A stretch of 64,000 nucleotides of DNA from CADEEN01 sp963783785 (GCA_963783785.1 CAWAOQ010000007.1:1-64000), one strand, 5' to 3'; shown: positions 49,689 to 59,290, counted from the first letter of the stretch. The notes: generated by a model from the sequence alone, not told the origin. Made by a program: numbers and translations.

Positions 49689-50459
49689 ATGCTCGCCGCG
49701 CTGCGTTCCACGCTGTTCATCGCCTGGATGGCCGTGACCGTGGTGCCCTATGCGCTGGCGGTGTTGCTGGCGTCGATATTCATCCGTGGCGACACGCTCT
49801 ACTGGATCTGCGTGGCCTGGCTGCGGGTGGTGATCTGGGGCGCACGGGTGATCTGTGGTGTGCGCCATCGGGTGCAAGGCATGGAGCGGCTGCCGTCGGC
49901 CGACCCGCTGGCGCCCGTGATCCTCGCACCCAAGCACCAGTCGGCGTGGGAGACCTTTGCCCTGCCAACGCTGATGGCGCACCCGCTGGCCTACGTGTTC
50001 AAGCGCGAACTGCTGCTGATCCCCTTCTTCGGCTGGGCCATCGGGCGGCTCGACATGATCCACATCGACCGCAGCAAGCGCAACGAGGCCTGGTCCAAGG
50101 TGGCGGCACAGGGCAAGGCGCTGCTCGCGCGCGGCCACTGGGTGATCATGTTCCCCGAGGGCACGCGCACGCCGCGCGGTGCGCAAGGCAGCTACAAGTC
50201 CGGCGCCACACGGTTGGCCGTGGCCACCGGTGCGCCGGTGGTGCCGATCGCGGTGACATCGGCGCGCTGCTGGCCGCGCAAGAGTCTGTTGCTGCGGCCG
50301 GGGGTGATCGACATCTCGATCGGCGCACCGATTCCCTCGCTCGGCCGTCAGTCCGATGAATTGATGCGCGAAGTCGAGCACTGGATCGAGGCCGAGATGC
50401 GGCGGCTCGATCCCGACGCCTACCCACGCTCATCCGGCGTGGTCGCGAGCGCTTCGTAG
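49689..50459 (+). CDS. plsC: 1-acyl-sn-glycerol-3-phosphate acyltransferase
   Basis: Makes phosphatidic acid from lysophosphatidate. The 256-residue product has one or two N-terminal membrane helices, acyltransferase motif I APKHQSAWE (H83 with E88 in place of Asp, as in related species), KRELLLIPFFGW and motif III FPEGTRTPRG (155-160). Its usual partners gmhB and ygjP flank it. Confidence 0.94.
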   Translation: MLAALRSTLFIAWMAVTVVPYALAVLLASIFIRGDTLYWICVAWLRVVIWGARVICGVRHRVQGMERLPSADPLAPVILAPKHQSAWETFALPTLMAHPLAYVFKRELLLIPFFGWAIGRLDMIHIDRSKRNEAWSKVAAQGKALLARGHWVIMFPEGTRTPRGAQGSYKSGATRLAVATGAPVVPIAVTSARCWPRKSLLLRPGVIDISIGAPIPSLGRQSDELMREVEHWIEAEMRRLDPDAYPRSSGVVASAS

Positions 50460-50470
50460 AATCGCGCGCC

Positions 50471-51362
50471 ATGCCGCGAGCGCCCACCCTCGATCCGTCG
50501 CAGATGTCGTTGTTCGACGAGCCGGCGCCACGGCGCGTGATGCCGGCCGTCTGCGCCCGCGGCCGTCCCCGCCGAGGAGGCCATTGCCGACGTCCTGGTG
50601 CCCGCCACCTTCCGCCACCCGCGCGCCAGCCGCGAGGCGCATCTGCACGGCCATGTCGTGGCCTACGAGTTCCGCCGCGCACGGCGCCGCAGCATCGGCT
50701 TCGTCGTCGGCAGCGAGGGCCTGGTGGTCAGTGCACCGCGCTGGGTCGGGTGGCGCGAGGTCGAAGCGGCGCTGCAGGAGAAGGCCCGCTGGATCCTCGC
50801 CAAGCTGCAGGAGCAGGACGAGCGCGCACGCCGGCTCGCCTCGGCTCGCGTCGATTGGCGCGACGGCACCACGATCCCGTTCCTTGGCGAAACCGTGATC
50901 GTGGTCCTCGACGCGCGCTGCACCGGTGCCGTACTGCACTCGAGCGACGACACCCTGCCCGGCGTACCGCGGCTGACGCTGCACGTCGGCCTGCCGCAGT
51001 CGGCCGCGCCCGAGCAGATCCGGGACGTGGTGCAGAGCTGGCTGCAGCGCCAGGCCCGGCGCGTGTTCGAGGAGCGCTGCCATCACTACGCGGCCCAGCT
51101 CGGCGTGCGAATCACGCGGCTGTCGCTCAGCTCGGCCAGCACCCGCTGGGGCAGCGCCGGCGCCAACGGTGCGATCCGCCTCAACTGGCGCCTGATCCAC
51201 TTCGCGATGCCGAGCATCGACTACGTCGTCGCGCACGAACTGGCCCACCTGCGCGAGATGAACCACAGCGCGGCATTCTGGAACGTCGTGCGCTCGGTGA
51301 TGCCCGACTACGAGCGCGCGCGCGGCACGCTGCGCGACGATGCCTTGCCGGTGTTCGATTGA
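50471..51362 (+). CDS. YgjP-like zinc metallopeptidase (DUF45/M48-like), frame restored
   Basis: An SprT/WLM-type metal hydrolase. YEFRRARRRSIGFVV, RWGSAGANGAIRLNWRLIH and the zinc motif VVAHELAHLREMNHS near the C-terminus are typical. The first ~28 residues (MSLFDEPAP) are in another frame; one extra base near 50555 joins them. Restored length is 296 residues. It follows plsC by 11 nt. Confidence 0.87.
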
Positions 51363-51533
51363 GCGGCCGCACCGCGCCCGCGTCGCACGCCGGTCAAGTC
51401 CTGAGGCCCGCTTCCCCTCAATAGGGGATCGCCAGCACCGAGCGCAGGCAGCAGACTGTCGCCAACGCTGTCATGCGCGTTGCGGCGGGCGCCCCGGACC
51501 ACCGCAGCACAGGGAGAGGGTGTCGGGGATCGC

Positions 51534-51565
51534 CATGGCCCGCGGGGTTCGCTTCGCGGGCCATG
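51534..51565. terminator. Hairpin between convergent ygjP-like and hydrolase genes
   Basis: CATGGCCCGCG and its exact reverse complement (51555-51565) enclose a 10-nt loop, with TCCTTTGTT after it on the plus strand. It is a likely terminator for the plus-strand operon. The rest of 51363-51590 shows no gene. Confidence 0.55.
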
Positions 51566-51590
51566 TCCTTTGTTGGGGCCGCGCCGGCGC

Positions 51591-52721
51591 TCAAGCGGCG
51601 GCGAAGCGCCACACGCCATCGGCACCCGCTCGACGCACCAGCTTGCCCGCATGCCACAGCGCATGCAGGTGCGCCACCGCCTCGCCCATCGCGAAGGTGG
51701 TCTGGTGCAGATCGAGCACGCGCTTGAACAGCACCGGCAGCAGGTCCGCCGCGTGACACGGCGTCGCGGCGCAGGCCGCCATCACCTCGGCCAGCCGCGC
51801 ATCGTGGTGCTCGCGCAACTGGCGCACACGCGCATGCAGCCCGATGAACGGCTTGCCATGCGACGGCAACACCAGGGTCTCGGCCGGCAGGCTTTCGTAG
51901 CGCCCGAGCGAGATCAGGAACAGCGCCAGCGGGTCGGACTCGGGCTCGAGATCGTAGACGCTGACATTGGTCGAGATGCGCGGCAGCAGCATGTCGCCGG
52001 AAATCAGCAGGCCGCCCGGGCGCCGGGCGCCCCCAGCGCGGGAGCGCCCATGGGCGGCCGGCGCCGCGGGCGCATTGGGGGCCCGTTCGAGATGCGGTGC
52101 GTGCAACGCGATGTGCTCCGGCGCATGGCCGTAGCCGGCGATGCAGCGCCAGGCATGGCCGCCGATGTCGAGCGTCATGCCGTCCATCAGACGCCGGTAT
52201 TGCCATGGCAGCTGCGGCACCATGCCGGCGTAGTAGTTCGAACGCGCGCGCACCTTGGCCATGGCATCGGGATCCGTCAGGCCATGGCTGGCGAAGAACG
52301 CCGCCGCGCGTTCGCCACCGAAGCCGGTGGTGCTCTGGCTGGCGATGCGCGCGGCATTGAAGTCGGTGGCGCTGATCCACATCCGGCAACCCCAGCGCTC
52401 GGTCAGCCAATGCGCCAGGCCGATGTGATCGGGGTGCATGTGCGTCACGACCAGGCGCAGCACCGGCAGGCCGTCGAGTTCGTTGGCGAACACCTGCTCC
52501 CACGCGGCGCGGGTGGCGTCGTTGCTGATGCCGCAGTCGACGATGGTCCAGCCGTCGATGCCTTCCTGCCGGTCGCGCAGCAGCCACAGGTTGATGTGGT
52601 CGAGCGCGAACGGCAGCCCCATGCGCAGCCAGCGCACGCCAGCGGCCACCTCGATGGTCGTGCCCGGCACCGGCACGGCATCGGCCAGCGGATAGTGCAG
52701 CTCGCGTTCACTGTGGTTCAT
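51591..52721 (-). CDS. Metallo-beta-lactamase-fold hydrolase
   Basis: A 376-residue MBL-fold enzyme: zinc motif VVTHMHPDHIGLAHWL, later GYGHAPEHI, SGDMLLP and LPSHGKPF. Related proteins are thioesterases or glyoxalase-like enzymes in branched-chain catabolism clusters. A low-complexity Ala/Pro/Gly/Arg insert (about residues 218-242) precedes GGLLISGDML and looks like expanded GC-rich DNA. The start MNHSERELHYP is divergent from liuR with the LiuR-type site between them. Confidence 0.88.
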   Translation of the reverse strand: MNHSERELHYPLADAVPVPGTTIEVAAGVRWLRMGLPFALDHINLWLLRDRQEGIDGWTIVDCGISNDATRAAWEQVFANELDGLPVLRLVVTHMHPDHIGLAHWLTERWGCRMWISATDFNAARIASQSTTGFGGERAAAFFASHGLTDPDAMAKVRARSNYYAGMVPQLPWQYRRLMDGMTLDIGGHAWRCIAGYGHAPEHIALHAPHLERAPNAPAAPAAHGRSRAGGARRPGGLLISGDMLLPRISTNVSVYDLEPESDPLALFLISLGRYESLPAETLVLPSHGKPFIGLHARVRQLREHHDARLAEVMAACAATPCHAADLLPVLFKRVLDLHQTTFAMGEAVAHLHALWHAGKLVRRAGADGVWRFAAA

Positions 52722-52734
52722 CGCCGGCCTTACA

Positions 52735-52756
52735 TTTACGTTTACGTCAACGTCAA
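52735..52756. promoter_or_regulatory. LiuR-type operator between the MBL hydrolase and liuR genes
   Basis: TTTACGT-CA-ACGTCAA (52741-52756) is an inverted repeat with one mismatch, preceded by another TTTACG hexamer. It matches the icmF site at 35653-35668 in arms and spacing. It lies 20 nt before the liuR start and 14 nt before the hydrolase start. Confidence 0.7.
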
Positions 52757-52776
52757 GTCGAGCCCCCAGTCTACCG

Positions 52777-53178
52777 ATGAGCGCCAGCCGCACGTTCACG
52801 ATCGCCGAACTGGCCGACGAATTCGACGTCACGCCGCGCGCGATCCGCTTCTACGAGGACGTCGGCCTGCTCGAGCCGACCCGCGCCGGCCGCAACCGGG
52901 TCTATTCGCAACGCGACCGCACGCGGCTGAAACTCACGCTGCGCGGCAAGCGGCTCGGGCTCGCGCTGTCGGAAATCCTGCAACTGGTGCGGATGTACGA
53001 CTCCGAGGCCGACACCGCGCCGCAGCTCAACGCCTTCCTCGAGGTGCTGCAGGCGCACCGGTCCCAGCTCGAACAGCAGCTCGAAGACATCCGCGTGATG
53101 CTGGGCGAGATCGGGCAGCACGAGCAGCGCTGCAAGCGACTGCTGGCCAACCTCGTCAAACCTACGGTGCGCCAATGA
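52777..53178 (+). CDS. liuR: MerR family regulator, LiuR-like
   Basis: A 133-residue MerR protein: FTIAELADEFDVTPRAIRFYEDVGLLEPTR is the winged-helix DNA-binding part and a C-terminal coiled-coil (about 80-125) dimerises it. It has no metal cysteines of the CueR/ZntR kind. LiuR-type regulators control leucine/isoleucine degradation next to isovaleryl-CoA dehydrogenase, exactly the context here. The stop overlaps the thioesterase start by 4 nt. Confidence 0.88.
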   Translation: MSASRTFTIAELADEFDVTPRAIRFYEDVGLLEPTRAGRNRVYSQRDRTRLKLTLRGKRLGLALSEILQLVRMYDSEADTAPQLNAFLEVLQAHRSQLEQQLEDIRVMLGEIGQHEQRCKRLLANLVKPTVRQ

Positions 53179-53630
53179 CCCACCCGATCCCTGCCGATCC
53201 CGGCTACCTGGCACGCGTGCACGCGTCCTTCGCCAAGCAAGCGGTGATGCACACGCTCGGCGCAGCGCTGGACACCATCGAGCCCGGCCGCGTGGTGATC
53301 GTGATGCCGCACAAGCCCGAACTGTCACAACAGCATGGCTTCCTGCATGCCGGCATCGTCTCGACAGGCCTCGATTCGGCCTGTGGCTACGCCGCCTTCT
53401 CGCTGATGCCGGCCGACGCCGCGGTGCTGACGATCGAGTTCAAGGTCAACCTGCTGGCGCCGGCGCGCGGCCCCTGGTTCCGCTTCGAAGGCCAGGTCAC
53501 CAAGGCCGGGCGCACGATCAGCGTCGTCGAAGGCAGGGCCTGGCAGCACGAGGCGGGCGGAGCCGATGCGCTGTGTGCCACGATGACGGCCACCGTGATG
53601 ACCGTGCAGGGCCGCGGCCTGACACATTGA
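53175..53630 (+). CDS. PaaI-type hotdog-fold thioesterase
   Basis: A 151-residue hotdog protein with QQHGFLHAGIVSTGLDSACGYAA, the family's HGG-like substrate loop, and a TIEFKVNLLAPARG strand pair. It presumably releases CoA from short acyl or aryl thioesters accumulated by the pathway. It is coupled to liuR upstream and lies 22 nt before ivd. Confidence 0.9.
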   Translation: MTHPIPADPGYLARVHASFAKQAVMHTLGAALDTIEPGRVVIVMPHKPELSQQHGFLHAGIVSTGLDSACGYAAFSLMPADAAVLTIEFKVNLLAPARGPWFRFEGQVTKAGRTISVVEGRAWQHEAGGADALCATMTATVMTVQGRGLTH

Positions 53631-53652
53631 CCCCCCGAAAGAGACAGCAACC

Positions 53653-54834
53653 ATGAGCACCCTCCCCGGCCTCGACTTCCAGCTCGGTGAAGACATCGAC
53701 GCACTGCGCGATGCGGTGCGTGCGTTCGCCGACGCCGAGATCGCGCCGCGCGCCGGCGAGATCGACCGCAGCGACCAGTTCCCGATGGACCTGTGGCGCA
53801 AGATGGGCGAGCTCGGTGTGCTCGGCATCACCGTGCCCGAGCAATACGGCGGCGCCGGCATGGGCTACCTGGCGCACATGGTGGCGATGGAGGAGATCTC
53901 GCGCGCCTCGGCCTCGGTGGGCCTGAGCTACGGCGCGCACAGCAACCTGTGCGTCAACCAGATCAAGCGCAACGGCAACGACGCCCAGCGCGCCAGGTAC
54001 CTGCCCAAGCTGATCAGTGGCGAGCATGTCGGTGCGCTGGCGATGAGCGAGCCCGGCGCCGGCAGCGACGTGATCTCGATGAAGCTGAAGGCCGAGGACA
54101 AGGGCGGCTTCTACCTGCTCAACGGCACCAAGATGTGGATCACCAACGGCCCCGACGCCGACACGATGGTGGTCTACGCCAAGACCGAACCCGAGCTCGG
54201 CGCCCGCGGCGTCACCGCCTTCATCGTCGAGAAGGGCATGAAGGGCTTCTCGACCGCGCAGAAGCTCGACAAGCTCGGCATGCGCGGCAGCCACACCGGC
54301 GAGATGGTGTTCGTCGACGTCGAGGTGCCGGCCGCCAACATCCTCGGCAAGCTGAACGGCGGTGCCAAGGTGCTGATGAGCGGGCTGGACTACGAGCGCG
54401 CGGTGCTCGCCGCCGGGCCGATCGGCATCATGCAGTCGGTGATGGACCAGGTGATCCCCTACACCCACGACCGCAAGCAGTTCGGCCAGTCGATCGGCGA
54501 GTTCCAGCTGATCCAGGGCAAGGTGGCCGACATGTACACCGTGCTGCAGGCGGCACGCTCGTTCTGCTACACGGTGGGCAAGAACCTCGACAAGCTCGGC
54601 AGCGAGCACGTGCGCCAGGTGCGCAAGGACTGCGCCAGCGTGATCCTGTGGTGCGCCGAAAAGGCCACCTGGATGGCCGGTGAAGGGATCCAGATCTTCG
54701 GCGGCAACGGCTACATCAACGAGTACCCGCTGGGGCGACTGTGGCGCGACGCCAAGCTCTACGAGATCGGCGCCGGCACCAGCGAGATCCGGCGCATGCT
54801 GATCGGCCGCGAGCTGTTTGCCGAGACGATGTGA
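53653..54834 (+). CDS. ivd: Isovaleryl-CoA dehydrogenase
   Basis: A FAD enzyme oxidising isovaleryl-CoA to 3-methylcrotonyl-CoA in leucine breakdown (LiuA). The 393-residue product has GLSYGAHSNLCVNQI, AMSEPGAGSDV, WITNGPDAD and, decisively, LMSGLDYERAVLAAGP, where the catalytic Glu sits in the isovaleryl-CoA dehydrogenase position; the usual C-terminal Glu is replaced (YEIGAGTSEI has Gly). The rest of the liu pathway (liuBCD) is not in the window. Confidence 0.95.
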   Translation: MSTLPGLDFQLGEDIDALRDAVRAFADAEIAPRAGEIDRSDQFPMDLWRKMGELGVLGITVPEQYGGAGMGYLAHMVAMEEISRASASVGLSYGAHSNLCVNQIKRNGNDAQRARYLPKLISGEHVGALAMSEPGAGSDVISMKLKAEDKGGFYLLNGTKMWITNGPDADTMVVYAKTEPELGARGVTAFIVEKGMKGFSTAQKLDKLGMRGSHTGEMVFVDVEVPAANILGKLNGGAKVLMSGLDYERAVLAAGPIGIMQSVMDQVIPYTHDRKQFGQSIGEFQLIQGKVADMYTVLQAARSFCYTVGKNLDKLGSEHVRQVRKDCASVILWCAEKATWMAGEGIQIFGGNGYINEYPLGRLWRDAKLYEIGAGTSEIRRMLIGRELFAETM

Positions 54835-54844
54835 GACTCCGCCG

Positions 54845-55525
54845 ATGAGCACCGACCTCGACGATCTCTTCGACCGCAATCGCCGCTGGGCGGCCAGCAC
54901 CGAAGCCCGCGAACCCGGCTTCTTCACCCGCCTGGCGCACCAGCAGAGCCCGAAGTACATGTGGATCGGCTGCGCCGACAGCCGCGTGCCGGCCAACGAG
55001 ATCACCGGCCTGGATCCGGGCGAGGTGTTCGTGCACCGCAATGTCGCCAACGTCGTCGTGCACAGCGACCTCAATGCGCTGTCGACGATCCAGTTCGCCG
55101 TCGAGCACCTGAAGGTCGAGCACATCATCGTCGTCGGCCACTACGGCTGCGCCGGCGTGAGGGCGGCGCTGCGCGGCATCCGCGTGGGCCTGGCCGACAA
55201 CTGGCTGCGCCACGTGCAGGACGTTCGGCTGCGCCATCGCAAGCGGCTCGATCATCTGCCGCAATCCGAGCAGGAAAACATCCTGTGCGAGATGAACGTG
55301 ATCGAGCAAGTCGGCAACGTCGCCCTGTCGACGGTGTTGCAGGATGCATGGGCACGCGGCCAGAAGGTGGCCGTGCACGGCTGGGTCTATGGCCTGCGCG
55401 ATGGCCTGCTGAAGAACCTCGAGGTCACGATGGATCGGCCCGAGACCGTCGTCCAGGTGTTCGGTGCGGCGCTCAAGCGCTACCCGCGCGTGGCCGCTGT
55501 CGGCGAGACCAGCGACGAGGATTGA
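54845..55525 (+). CDS. can: Beta-class carbonic anhydrase
   Basis: A zinc enzyme hydrating CO2 to bicarbonate. The 226-residue product has zinc ligands C43 (IGCADSRVP, with D45/R47), H99 and C102 (GHYGCAGV). Bicarbonate supply for biotin carboxylases such as methylcrotonyl-CoA carboxylase may explain the position after ivd (inference). The start at 54845 matches E. coli Can. Confidence 0.95.
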   Translation: MSTDLDDLFDRNRRWAASTEAREPGFFTRLAHQQSPKYMWIGCADSRVPANEITGLDPGEVFVHRNVANVVVHSDLNALSTIQFAVEHLKVEHIIVVGHYGCAGVRAALRGIRVGLADNWLRHVQDVRLRHRKRLDHLPQSEQENILCEMNVIEQVGNVALSTVLQDAWARGQKVAVHGWVYGLRDGLLKNLEVTMDRPETVVQVFGAALKRYPRVAAVGETSDED

Positions 55526-55534
55526 GTCCGCGTC

Positions 55535-57378
55535 ATGTTCCCGAAGCTCACCGACACCCGCGCCATCGACATCGCGCAAGCGATGCTGGACGGCTTCAAC
55601 CGCCACTATCGTCTGTTCCGCGAAACCAGTCGCGCCGCGCAGCCACGCTTCGAGGCCGCCGACTGGCACGGCCAGCAGCGAGCGCAGCGCGAACGCATCG
55701 AGTTCTACGACCTGCGCGTCACCGAGGCCAGCGAACGGCTGACGCACGAATTCGCCGCGCCGACATTGCCGGCCGACGTCTGGCAACAGATCAAGCTGCA
55801 CTACATCGGCCTGCTGACCGATCACCACCAGCCCGAGCTGGCCGAGACCTTCTTCAACTCGGTGACGACCCGACTGCTGCACCGCAGCTACTTCCGCAAC
55901 GAATTCCTGTTCGTCCGCCCGGCCGTCTCCACCGAGTACATCGAGAACGACGAACCGGCAGCCGCGCCCACCTACCGCGCCTACTACCCGACGCGCGAGA
56001 CCTTGCGCGACGCGCTGCTGCGCGTCGTCGCCGACTTCAAGCTGCAGTGTGCGTTCGAAGACCTCGGCCGCGACATCGACCTGGTGCACTGCGGCGCTGC
56101 TGGATCAGCTCGGCGACTGGCGGCCGCGCACCAACTTCCAGTTCCAGGTGCTGTCGTCGCTGTTCTTCCGCAACAAGGGCGCCTACCTCGTCGGCAAGGT
56201 GGTCAACGGCTTCAACGAGACGCCGTTCGCGCTGCCGATCGTGCACCTCGAGCCTATGCCGGAGGGGCCCACGTCGGCCGAACGCCTTTCGGGGGGCGCA
56301 GCGGATGTCTCGGGGTCGGGCGGACCCGACAAACTGGTGATCGATGCAGCGCTGTTCGGCGAAGACGACCTGCTGCTGATCTTCAGCTTCGCCCGCGCCT
56401 ACTTCATGGTCGACATGGAGATCCCGAGCGCCTATGTGCAGTTCCTGCGCTCGCTGATGCCGCGCAAGCCGCGCGCCGAGCTGTACAGCGCGCTCGGGCT
56501 GCAGAAGCATGGCAAGAATCTCTTCTATCGCGATTTTCTTTACCACCTGCGCCATTCGAGCGACAAGTTCCGCACCGCGCCCGGCATCAAGGGCATGGTG
56601 ATGCTGGTGTTCGACCTGCCTTCCTTCCCGTACGTGTTCAAGGTCATCAAGGACTTCTATCCGCCGCAGAAGGACACCACGCGCGAGCAGATCATGCGCA
56701 AGTACCTGCTCGTGAAGACGCACGACCGCGTCGGCCGCATGGCCGACACGCTGGAGTACACCAACGTGGCCTTCCCGCGGGCCCGATTCGACGACGCGCT
56801 GGTCGCCGAGCTGAAGCAGCTACTGCGGCAGCCTGCTCGAAGATGACGGCGACGTGCTGGTGATCCGCCACCTCTACATCGAGCGCCGCATGATCCCGCT
56901 CAACATCTACCTGCAGGAGGCGACGCCGGCGCAGATCGAGCATGCGGTGATCGAGTACGGCAGCGCCATCAAGGACCTGGTGGCCGCCAACATCTTCCCG
57001 GGCGACATGCTGTGGAAGAACTTCGGCGTCACGCGCCACGGCAAGGTGGTGTTCTACGACTACGACGAGATCGAATACATCACCGACTGCAATTTCCGCC
57101 ACGTGCCTGCGCCGCGCAACGAGGAAGAAGAGATGAGCGGCGAGGTCTGGTACCACGTCGGTCCGAAGGACGTGTTCCCCGAGACCTTCGCCCCCTTTCT
57201 TCTCGGCAACGACAGCGTGCGCGAGGTCTTCATGAAGCACCACGCCGACCTGCTCGATGCCACGTTCTGGCAGAGCCACAAGGAACGCATCGCCGCCGGC
57301 CACGTGCACGACGTGTTCCCCTACGATGCCGACAAGCGCTTCAAGCACCGAGTCGCGACCACTTCTTCACCGCCCTGA
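55535..57378 (+). CDS. aceK: Isocitrate dehydrogenase kinase/phosphatase (frame restored)
   Basis: A bifunctional enzyme that switches isocitrate dehydrogenase to direct carbon into the glyoxylate shunt. Seen are FYFRNEFLFVRP-like, QVLSSLFFRNKGAYLVGKVVNG, DAALFGEDDLLLIFSFARAYF (kinase core), YLLVKTHDRVGRMADTLEY and LWKNFGVTRHGKVVFYDYDE. Two extra bases (near 56093 and 56825) split it into three frames. Restored length is 613 residues. A short Pro/Gly/Ser insert follows PIVHLEPMPEG. Confidence 0.92.
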
Positions 57379-57395
57379 CTGCAAAGGAGCCCACC

Positions 57396-58577
57396 ATGTC
57401 CACAGACAGCATCGTCATCGTCTCTGCCGCCCGCACGCCGATCGGCGGCCTGCTCGGCGACTTTTCCAACCTCGCGGCCTGGGAACTCGGTGCCGTGGCG
57501 ATCAAGGCCGCGGTCGAGCGCGCTGGCGTGCCGGGGGATGCCATCGACGAAGTGCTGATGGGCAACTGCCTGATGGCCGGCCAGGGCCAGGCCCCCGCGC
57601 GCCAGGCGATGCGTCGTGCCGGTCTGCCCGACAGCACCGGCGCCGTCACGATGAGCAAGATGTGCGGCAGCGGCATGCGCGCGATGATGTTCGCGCACGA
57701 CATGCTCGCTGCCGGCAGCGCCAGCGTGATGCTGGCCGGCGGCATGGAGAGCATGACCAATGCGCCGCACCTGATGGCCGCGCGCAAGGGCATCAAGTAC
57801 GGCGCCGCGGCGCTGTACGACCACATGGCGCTCGACGGCCTGGAAGACGCCTACGAGCGCGGCAAGGCGATGGGCGTGTTCGCCGAGCAGTGCGTCGGCA
57901 AGTACAGCTTCACGCGCCAAGCGATGGACCAGTTCGCGATCGCCTCGACGCAGCGCAGCAAGGGCGCCAACGAAGACGGCAGCTTCGACTGGGAAATGGC
58001 GCCCGTCACGCTGCCGGGCAAGGCCGGCGACACCGTGATCCGTTACGACGAGCAGCCGTTCAAGGCCAAGCTCGACAAGATCCCGGGACTGAAGCCCGCG
58101 TTCAAGAAGGACGGCGCGATCACCGCCGCGACCTCGTCGTCGATCTCCGACGGTGCCGCCGCGCTGGTGCTGGTGCGCGAGAGCACCGCGGCCAGGATGA
58201 ACTGCAAGCCGATCGCGCGCATTGCCGGCCATGCCGTGCACGCCCAGGCGCCCGAGTGGTTCACGACCGCGCCGGTCGGAGCCATCGACAAGGTGCTCAA
58301 GCGCGCCGGCTGGGATGCCAGGAGCGTCGATCTGTGGGAAGTCAACGAGGCCTTCGCCGCGGTGACGATGGCCGCGATGGCCGAGTTCAAGCTGCCGCAC
58401 GAGATCGTCAACGTCCACGGCGGCGCGGTCGCGCTCGGTCACCCGATCGGCGCCTCGGGCGCGCGCATCGTCGTCACGCTGCTCGGCGCGATGAGAAAGC
58501 GCAGTCTCAAGCGTGGCGTCGCGGCGCTGTGCATCGGCGGCGGCGAGGCCACCGCGATGGCGCTCGAGCTGCTCTGA
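57396..58577 (+). CDS. Acetyl-CoA C-acyltransferase (thiolase)
   Basis: A 393-residue degradative/biosynthetic thiolase. Nucleophile C90 lies in TMSKMCGSGMRAMM, acid-base His in VNVHGGAVALGHPIGASGA and the second Cys in AALCIGGGEATAM. A ribosome site AAAGGAG sits 7 nt before the ATG. It is probably the acetoacetyl-CoA thiolase ending leucine degradation, judged by context; paralogues of phaA type look the same. Confidence 0.93.
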   Translation: MSTDSIVIVSAARTPIGGLLGDFSNLAAWELGAVAIKAAVERAGVPGDAIDEVLMGNCLMAGQGQAPARQAMRRAGLPDSTGAVTMSKMCGSGMRAMMFAHDMLAAGSASVMLAGGMESMTNAPHLMAARKGIKYGAAALYDHMALDGLEDAYERGKAMGVFAEQCVGKYSFTRQAMDQFAIASTQRSKGANEDGSFDWEMAPVTLPGKAGDTVIRYDEQPFKAKLDKIPGLKPAFKKDGAITAATSSSISDGAAALVLVRESTAARMNCKPIARIAGHAVHAQAPEWFTTAPVGAIDKVLKRAGWDARSVDLWEVNEAFAAVTMAAMAEFKLPHEIVNVHGGAVALGHPIGASGARIVVTLLGAMRKRSLKRGVAALCIGGGEATAMALELL

Positions 58578-58587
58578 ACCGACGCCG

Positions 58588-59253
58588 ATGTTCGGCACGC
58601 ACGACCTGGCGCTGTTCGCCGTCACGGTGCTGGTGGTCAACGCCACTCCCGGCGTCGACCTGATGTTCACGCTCGTCTCGACGCTGCAGGGCGGCGTGCG
58701 TGCCGGCCTGGCCGCCGCTGCGGGCACTGCCGCCGGTTGCATGGTCCACACGCTGGCGGCGGCGTTCGGCCTCGCCGCGCTGCTGCAGGCCTCCGGCGCA
58801 GCGTTCGGCGTCGTCAAATGGGCCGGTGCCGCCTACCTGGCGTGGTTGGCGGTCGGCATGCTGCGACGGGGTCTGCGTCGCGGCGACGCGCCCCCGGCAG
58901 TCGCCGCGCCCGCCGCGGCCGGCCCCCGGGGCGCCGCGCCGATGCGCAGCAGCTGGGCGCGGTTCCGCCAGGGCTTCCTGACCAACGTGCTGAACCCCAA
59001 GGTCGCGCTGTTCTTCCTCGCGCTGCTGCCGCAGTTCATCGACGGCGGCGCGGCGAGCAAGGCGCTGGCGTTCCTGTTTCTCGGCGGCTGGTTCGTCGTG
59101 CAGGGGTTCGCCTTCCTCGCCGCGTTCGCGCTGCTGGTTGCGCCGCTGCGCCGCTGGCAGGCCGGGCCGGCCCTGACGCGCGGCCTGCACGTTGCCGGCG
59201 GCGGCCTGTTCATGCTGCTGGCGGCTCGCCTCGCGCTCGCGTCGCGGCCCTGA
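58588..59253 (+). CDS. LysE/RhtB family amino-acid exporter
   Basis: A 221-residue inner-membrane protein with about six helices. It opens FGTHDLALFAVTVLVVNATPGVDLMFTL, the LysE signature with the central Pro-Gly; GFLTNVLNPKVALFFLALLPQF is also diagnostic. A basic/Pro-Ala-rich loop lies at about 97-120. It may export excess leucine or related amino acids (inference). It starts 10 nt after the thiolase stop. Confidence 0.92.
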   Translation: MFGTHDLALFAVTVLVVNATPGVDLMFTLVSTLQGGVRAGLAAAAGTAAGCMVHTLAAAFGLAALLQASGAAFGVVKWAGAAYLAWLAVGMLRRGLRRGDAPPAVAAPAAAGPRGAAPMRSSWARFRQGFLTNVLNPKVALFFLALLPQFIDGGAASKALAFLFLGGWFVVQGFAFLAAFALLVAPLRRWQAGPALTRGLHVAGGGLFMLLAARLALASRP

Positions 59254-59290
59254 ACCCGCCGTTTCCCCCGCTGCCGGAGCCGCCTCGACC

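Noticed and set aside
54971..56340. A 459-codon frame (from 54961) overlapping can and aceK
   Set aside because: It is an Arg-rich shadow frame covering two identified genes.
14574..56825. Programmed ribosomal frameshifting as explanation for the many +1 shifts
   Set aside because: Sites share no slippery sequence or downstream structure, and hit unrelated housekeeping genes that are not frameshifted in other bacteria.
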